A DNA stretch of 10,020 nucleotides from Chitinophaga pinensis (GTDB taxonomy: Bacteria > Bacteroidota > Bacteroidia > Chitinophagales > Chitinophagaceae), in the NCBI GenBank assembly GCA_945866165.1, contig CAMBGO010000070.1, positions 1 through 10,020 on the forward strand. The letters run 5' to 3'. Made by a program: the position numbers and the translations under genes. Below the pieces are notes generated by a model, which saw nothing but the letters and a program-made list of their open reading frames with translations, was not told the DNA's origin and searched no databases. Numbering within the stretch: position 1 is the first letter of the stretch; every line of letters begins with the position of its first letter. Positions 6,754-10,020 of this stretch are shown here, in pieces.

Positions 6754-7846
6754 ATGACAATAGAACAACTTAAAGTTATGAGAGACCGCCTTTCCGTCTT
6801 GAGGAGGTTTCTTTGACGTCGCTAATAGAGAACATAAGATAACTGAGGACAAGCAAAAGTCATTATCTCCTGGATTCTGGGATGATAACAAGCGTGCAAC
6901 TGAAATCCTAAAAACAATTAAAGTCAATGATTATTGGCTTAATCTTTATTTAAATACGCAATCTGCAATCGAAGACTTTGCGGTTTTATTCGAATTTTGG
7001 AAAGAGGGTGATTGTACTGAAGAAGAAGTAAAGGCAGCACACAGCACAGCAATTGTTTTATTGGATGAAACTGAATTCAAATGCACTCTCAATCAGGCTG
7101 AAGATGAGTTGCCAGCAGTATTGCAGGTGAATAGTGGTGCAGGTGGTACAGAAAGTCAAGACTGGGCTGAAATGTTGGTGAGGATGTATAGAATGTATGG
7201 TGAAAAACAAGGGTGGACTGTAACAGAACTCGATTGGCAAGATGGTGATGGCGCAGGTATCAAAAGTGCAGTTCTTCAATTTGAAGGTCCATTCGCATAT
7301 GGCTTTCTAAAAGCCGAAAATGGGGTTCACCGGTTGGTTCGAATCTCTCCTTTTGATAGCAATGCTAGAAGACATACTTCCTTTGCATCTGTATATGTTT
7401 ATCCACTTGTTGACGATTCAATTGAAATTGAAGTGAATCCTGCTGATATTGAATGGGAATTTTATCGTTCAGGAGGCAAGGGAGGTCAAAATGTAAACAA
7501 GGTTGAAACTGCTGTGAGAATCAAGCATATTCCAAGTGGTATTATTGTTGAGTGTCAGCAGGCAAGAACCCAAGGTGAAAACAGGGATAAGGCGATGAAG
7601 ATGCTAAAAAGTAAACTCTATGAAGAGGAGCTTCGTAGACGCGAGGAGATAAAAAATGCAAATAATGCATCAAAGAAAAAAATAGAATGGGGAAGTCAAA
7701 TTAGAAGTTATGTTTTTCACCCATATAAAATGATCAAAGACCATCGAACAGATTATGAAGTTGGAAATATTCAACCTGTTATGGATGGTGAATTAGATGG
7801 TTTTATAAAAGCCTTCCTCATGATGGAAAAAGACAATGTTTCATAA
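6754..7846 (+). CDS. prfB: Peptide chain release factor 2, made by programmed +1 frameshift
   Basis: Translation starts at the ATG at 6754 (MTIEQLKVMRDRLSVLRRFL, 20 codons to 6813), meets an in-frame TGA at 6814-6816, and continues in the +1 frame from GAC at 6815 to TAA at 7844-7846. The product is 363 aa, the usual RF2 length. Domain 1 contains the family motif SPGFWDD (38-44). Domain 2 carries GAGGTE (128-133) and the peptide anticodon SPF at 198-200, which distinguishes RF2 (UGA/UAA) from RF1 (PxT). Domain 3 carries the catalytic GGQ at 243-245 within RSGGKGGQNVNKVET. RF2 releases the finished peptide at UGA and UAA stops. The frameshift provides autoregulation: scarce RF2 lets ribosomes pause on UGA and slip. 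A gene caller that ignores the frameshift finds only the part after the site, for example from a TTG at 7061, and would wrongly call the gene truncated. Upstream lies a near-leaderless promoter; pruA follows after 11 bases and is probably co-transcribed. Confidence 0.97.
6802..6817 (+). promoter_or_regulatory. Programmed +1 frameshift site of prfB (AGGAGG TTT CTT TGA C)
   Basis: The site has all canonical elements: an internal Shine-Dalgarno AGGAGG at 6802-6807, a three-base spacer TTT, the slippery codon CTT at 6811-6813, and the stop TGA followed by C at 6814-6817, the weak termination context. The spacing equals that of Escherichia coli prfB (AGGGGG TAT CTT TGA C). tRNA-Leu slips from CUU to UUU and translation resumes at GAC (Asp21). 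The downstream frame is open from exactly this point to the RF2 stop. Confidence 0.97.
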
Positions 7847-7857
7847 AAAAATATAAA

Positions 7858-9489
7858 ATGAAAAACAGTCATTACAGTTTGCCATTGCCACAAAACGAAC
7901 CCATACTTTCTTATGCTCCTAATTCTCAAGAAAGGATTAGATTGAAAGAAGTATTAATGGAGTTAAAGTCAGAATTAATTGATGTTCCAATGTATATTGG
8001 TTCAAGGGAAATCAAAACAAACAACCGCATCGCTATTAAACCTCCCCATGAGAAAAAACATGTTCTTGGTTATTTCCACTTTGGAGATAAAAGACATGTG
8101 AAAATGGCTATTGATGCAGCACTGGCTGCAAAAGAAAGTTGGGAAAATATGGCATGGGAAAACCGAGCTGCTATCTTTTTGAAGGCCGCAGACCTGATTG
8201 CTACAAAATACCGTCCGTATATGAATGGCACAACTATGTTGGGTCAGAGTAAAACTGCTTTTCAAGCTGAAATTGACAGTGCTTGTGAATTAATTGATTT
8301 TATAAGATTCAATGTGCATTTCCTTTCTGAGATATATAGTCAGCAACCAATAAGTGGTCCTGGCATTCACAATCGACTTGAATATCGTCCTTTGGAAGGA
8401 TTTGTATTGGCAATAACGCCCTTTAATTTTACTGCTATTGGCGGTAATCTACCTGCATCAGCTGCACTTTGTGGCAATACAGTTGTTTGGAAGGCAGCTA
8501 ATACCCAGGTTTATTCTGCTCAAATGTTTATGCGGGTAATTAAAGAAGCTGGTTTGCCTGATGGAGTGATCAACTTGATATATGTTGATGGTAATGATTT
8601 AGGTGAAGTGTGTTTTTCTCACAAAGAATTTGCGGGTGTTCACTTTACAGGATCAACTGCGGTGTTCAATTCAATATGGAAAACAATCGGTGAGAATATT
8701 GGTAAGTATAGGACTTACCCACGCATTGTTGGTGAAACTGGCGGTAAGGATTTTGTAATGGTTCATCCATCTGCAAACGCTGATGTTGTTGCAACTGCAT
8801 TGTTAAGAGGTGCTTTTGAATTCCAAGGACAAAAATGCTCAGCAGCATCAAGAGCATATATTCCATCCAATTTAGCAGTACAGGTAAGACGAAAGTTAAT
8901 TGCAGGAGTGAAAAGTTTTAAAGTGGGATCGGTTGAAGATTTTTCAAATTTTATTACTGCAGTAATAGATGAAAAATCGTTCAACAAAATCAAGGGATAT
9001 TTAGATAAAGCAAAAAAATCATCCAAGGCAAACATCATAGTAGGTGGGAATTGTGATAAATCTATAGGCTACTTTGTTGAGCCTACAATTATTGAAACCA
9101 CCGATCCTAATTATGTAACCATGTGTGAAGAAATTTTTGGTCCCGTGCTAACCATATATGTATATCCTGAAAAGAAATTTGAAGAGACCCTTGATGTTCT
9201 TGATAAAACTTCACCATATGCTCTTACAGGTTCAATTATTTCAAATGACAGGTCGTCGATTGAACTAGCTAGTTATAAACTGAGAAATGCAGCTGGTAAT
9301 TTCTATATAAACGATAAGCCAACTGGGGCAGTTGTAGGGCAACAGCCATTTGGTGGAGCAAGGGCATCTGGCACAAACGACAAGGCCGGATCGATGTTAA
9401 ACCTTTATAGGTGGTTAAGTGCCAGAACGGTGAAAGAAACGTTCAATCCACCCACAGACTATCGTTATCCTTTTATGCAACCTGAATAA
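7858..9489 (+). CDS. pruA: L-glutamate gamma-semialdehyde (1-pyrroline-5-carboxylate) dehydrogenase
   Basis: The product is 543 aa, an aldehyde dehydrogenase of the single-enzyme P5C dehydrogenase type that also occurs in fungi and animals (ALDH4A1-like), not the fused PutA type. It oxidises glutamate semialdehyde, formed from proline by proline dehydrogenase or from ornithine, to glutamate with NAD+. Key motifs are the NAD-binding AITPFNFTAIGG (185-196) with WKAA (211-214), the FTGST loop (263-267), catalytic Glu293 in GETGGKDF (292-299), catalytic Cys327 in FQGQKCSAASR (322-332), EEIFGPVL (424-431) and QQPFGGARASGTNDKAG (495-511). The Glu-to-Cys distance of 34 residues equals that of human ALDH4A1 (E314, C348). 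N-terminal NEPILSYAPNS (13-23) is also typical of this subtype. The ATG at 7858 lies 11 bases after the prfB stop, so the two are probably one transcript; no proline dehydrogenase gene is in the window. Confidence 0.95.
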   Translation: MKNSHYSLPLPQNEPILSYAPNSQERIRLKEVLMELKSELIDVPMYIGSREIKTNNRIAIKPPHEKKHVLGYFHFGDKRHVKMAIDAALAAKESWENMAWENRAAIFLKAADLIATKYRPYMNGTTMLGQSKTAFQAEIDSACELIDFIRFNVHFLSEIYSQQPISGPGIHNRLEYRPLEGFVLAITPFNFTAIGGNLPASAALCGNTVVWKAANTQVYSAQMFMRVIKEAGLPDGVINLIYVDGNDLGEVCFSHKEFAGVHFTGSTAVFNSIWKTIGENIGKYRTYPRIVGETGGKDFVMVHPSANADVVATALLRGAFEFQGQKCSAASRAYIPSNLAVQVRRKLIAGVKSFKVGSVEDFSNFITAVIDEKSFNKIKGYLDKAKKSSKANIIVGGNCDKSIGYFVEPTIIETTDPNYVTMCEEIFGPVLTIYVYPEKKFEETLDVLDKTSPYALTGSIISNDRSSIELASYKLRNAAGNFYINDKPTGAVVGQQPFGGARASGTNDKAGSMLNLYRWLSARTVKETFNPPTDYRYPFMQPE

Positions 9490-9527
9490 TTGACTCATTA
9501 TTGAATTATTCCATAAATTCACACTCA

Positions 9528-10020
9528 ATGAAAGGAATGGTAACTATCATGGATGAAGAACAGCTCAAGTTAACCTTGAAGAGGCTGGCCCATGAATTAA
9601 TTGAGAATCATTACCCTTTCAATGACACCTGTATTATTGGAATTCAACCAAGGGGAATTGCGATAAGTGATTTTATCACGAGTTATATCATGCAGATTCA
9701 TCCAGATATCAAATTGAATTATGGAAAGTTGGATATTACGTTCTATCGTGATGATTTTAGAAATCAGCTTCATGTTCCTGGAATAACTGAATTACCATTT
9801 CAGATAGAACATAAAAAAGTTATTCTTATTGATGATGTGTTATATACTGGAAGAACCATTAGGGCTGCTATGGATGCCTTACTTGATCATGGACGGGCTC
9901 AGAAGGTAGAACTGTGTATTTTGGTGGATCGAAAATTTAGCAGAGAATTACCAATTCAACCGGATTATGTTGGGAAATCCATTGATTCATTCATTACTCA
10001 AAAGGTGAAAGTAATATGGG
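9528..10020 (+). CDS. pyrR: PyrR, uracil phosphoribosyltransferase / pyrimidine regulator (3' end outside window)
   Basis: The frame is open from the ATG at 9528 to the window end, giving 164 codons of a family usually about 180 aa, so perhaps 15 residues are missing. Signature segments are GIQPRGIAISDF (38-49), LDITFYRDDF (68-77), the PRPP-binding loop VILIDDVLYTGRTIRAAMDA (98-117), and LVDRKFSRELPIQPDYVGK (132-150), all in the order and spacing of PyrR. The protein transfers phosphoribose from PRPP to uracil to make UMP, and in Firmicutes it also binds pyr mRNA to control attenuation. Whether this copy regulates RNA is not shown by the sequence. The spacer from pruA is 38 bases and contains TTG-N21-TAAATTCA (9490-9521), only a 6/8 -7 match. 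In-frame ATGs at 9537 and 9549 are alternative starts, but the protein similarity begins near residue 8, so the choice among the three is uncertain. Confidence 0.9.
   Translation, partial: MKGMVTIMDEEQLKLTLKRLAHELIENHYPFNDTCIIGIQPRGIAISDFITSYIMQIHPDIKLNYGKLDITFYRDDFRNQLHVPGITELPFQIEHKKVILIDDVLYTGRTIRAAMDALLDHGRAQKVELCILVDRKFSRELPIQPDYVGKSIDSFITQKVKVIW

Noticed and set aside
7061..7846. RF2 taken as a truncated gene starting at TTG 7061
   Set aside because: The missing N-terminus is present upstream: the frame continues from GAC at 6815, after the programmed frameshift from the ATG at 6754. The gene is intact, not a pseudogene.
9485..9510. AATAATT...AATTATT dyad after pruA as a terminator
   Set aside because: The stem is entirely A/T with a 12-base loop and no T run after it; too unstable to terminate.

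Overview
The window is AT-rich, densely coded chromosomal DNA. It most likely comes from a member of the Bacteroidota (Flavobacteriia, Cytophagia or Sphingobacteriia-like; family not resolved). The evidence is protein relatedness judged by eye (DnaK, the ArgS N-terminus, the GtrA-like protein, the DUF2452 protein, the metazoan/fungal-type P5C dehydrogenase), the absence of Shine-Dalgarno sequences before most genes, and promoter-like elements of the Bacteroidota form TTG-N17-23-TAnnTTTG. I see no mobile element, CRISPR array, tRNA, rRNA or phage gene.

Layout. Positions 1-150 (minus) hold the start of argS, divergent from a secreted glycerophosphodiester phosphodiesterase (214-1110). Next come a GNAT-fold protein of unknown substrate (1165-2286), a small GtrA-family membrane protein with a TTG start (2314-2805) and a YpdA-family FAD/NAD(P) oxidoreductase (2802-3767), closely spaced or overlapping and probably co-transcribed. 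After a 155-base spacer lies dnaK (3923-5827), closed by a strong hairpin terminator shared with the converging minus-strand gene. That gene (5877-6668) encodes a DUF2452 protein with an apparent lipocalin-like N-terminal domain. Divergent from it is prfB (release factor 2, 6754-7846), whose reading frame is interrupted by the classic in-frame UGA at a programmed +1 frameshift site. Eleven bases later follows pruA (P5C/glutamate semialdehyde dehydrogenase, 7858-9489), then pyrR (from 9528, cut by the window end).

Functionally this is a housekeeping stretch: translation (argS, prfB), protein folding (dnaK), proline catabolism (pruA), pyrimidine salvage or regulation (pyrR), lipid head-group turnover (GDPD) and low-molecular-weight thiol redox (YpdA). 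No single new multi-gene system is evident. The best second looks are the prfB frameshift site with a perfect internal Shine-Dalgarno in a phylum that rarely uses one, the prfB promoter with a palindrome in its spacer and almost no leader, the YpdA homologue without the cysteine reported as catalytic in Staphylococcus aureus, and the two-domain DUF2452 protein.
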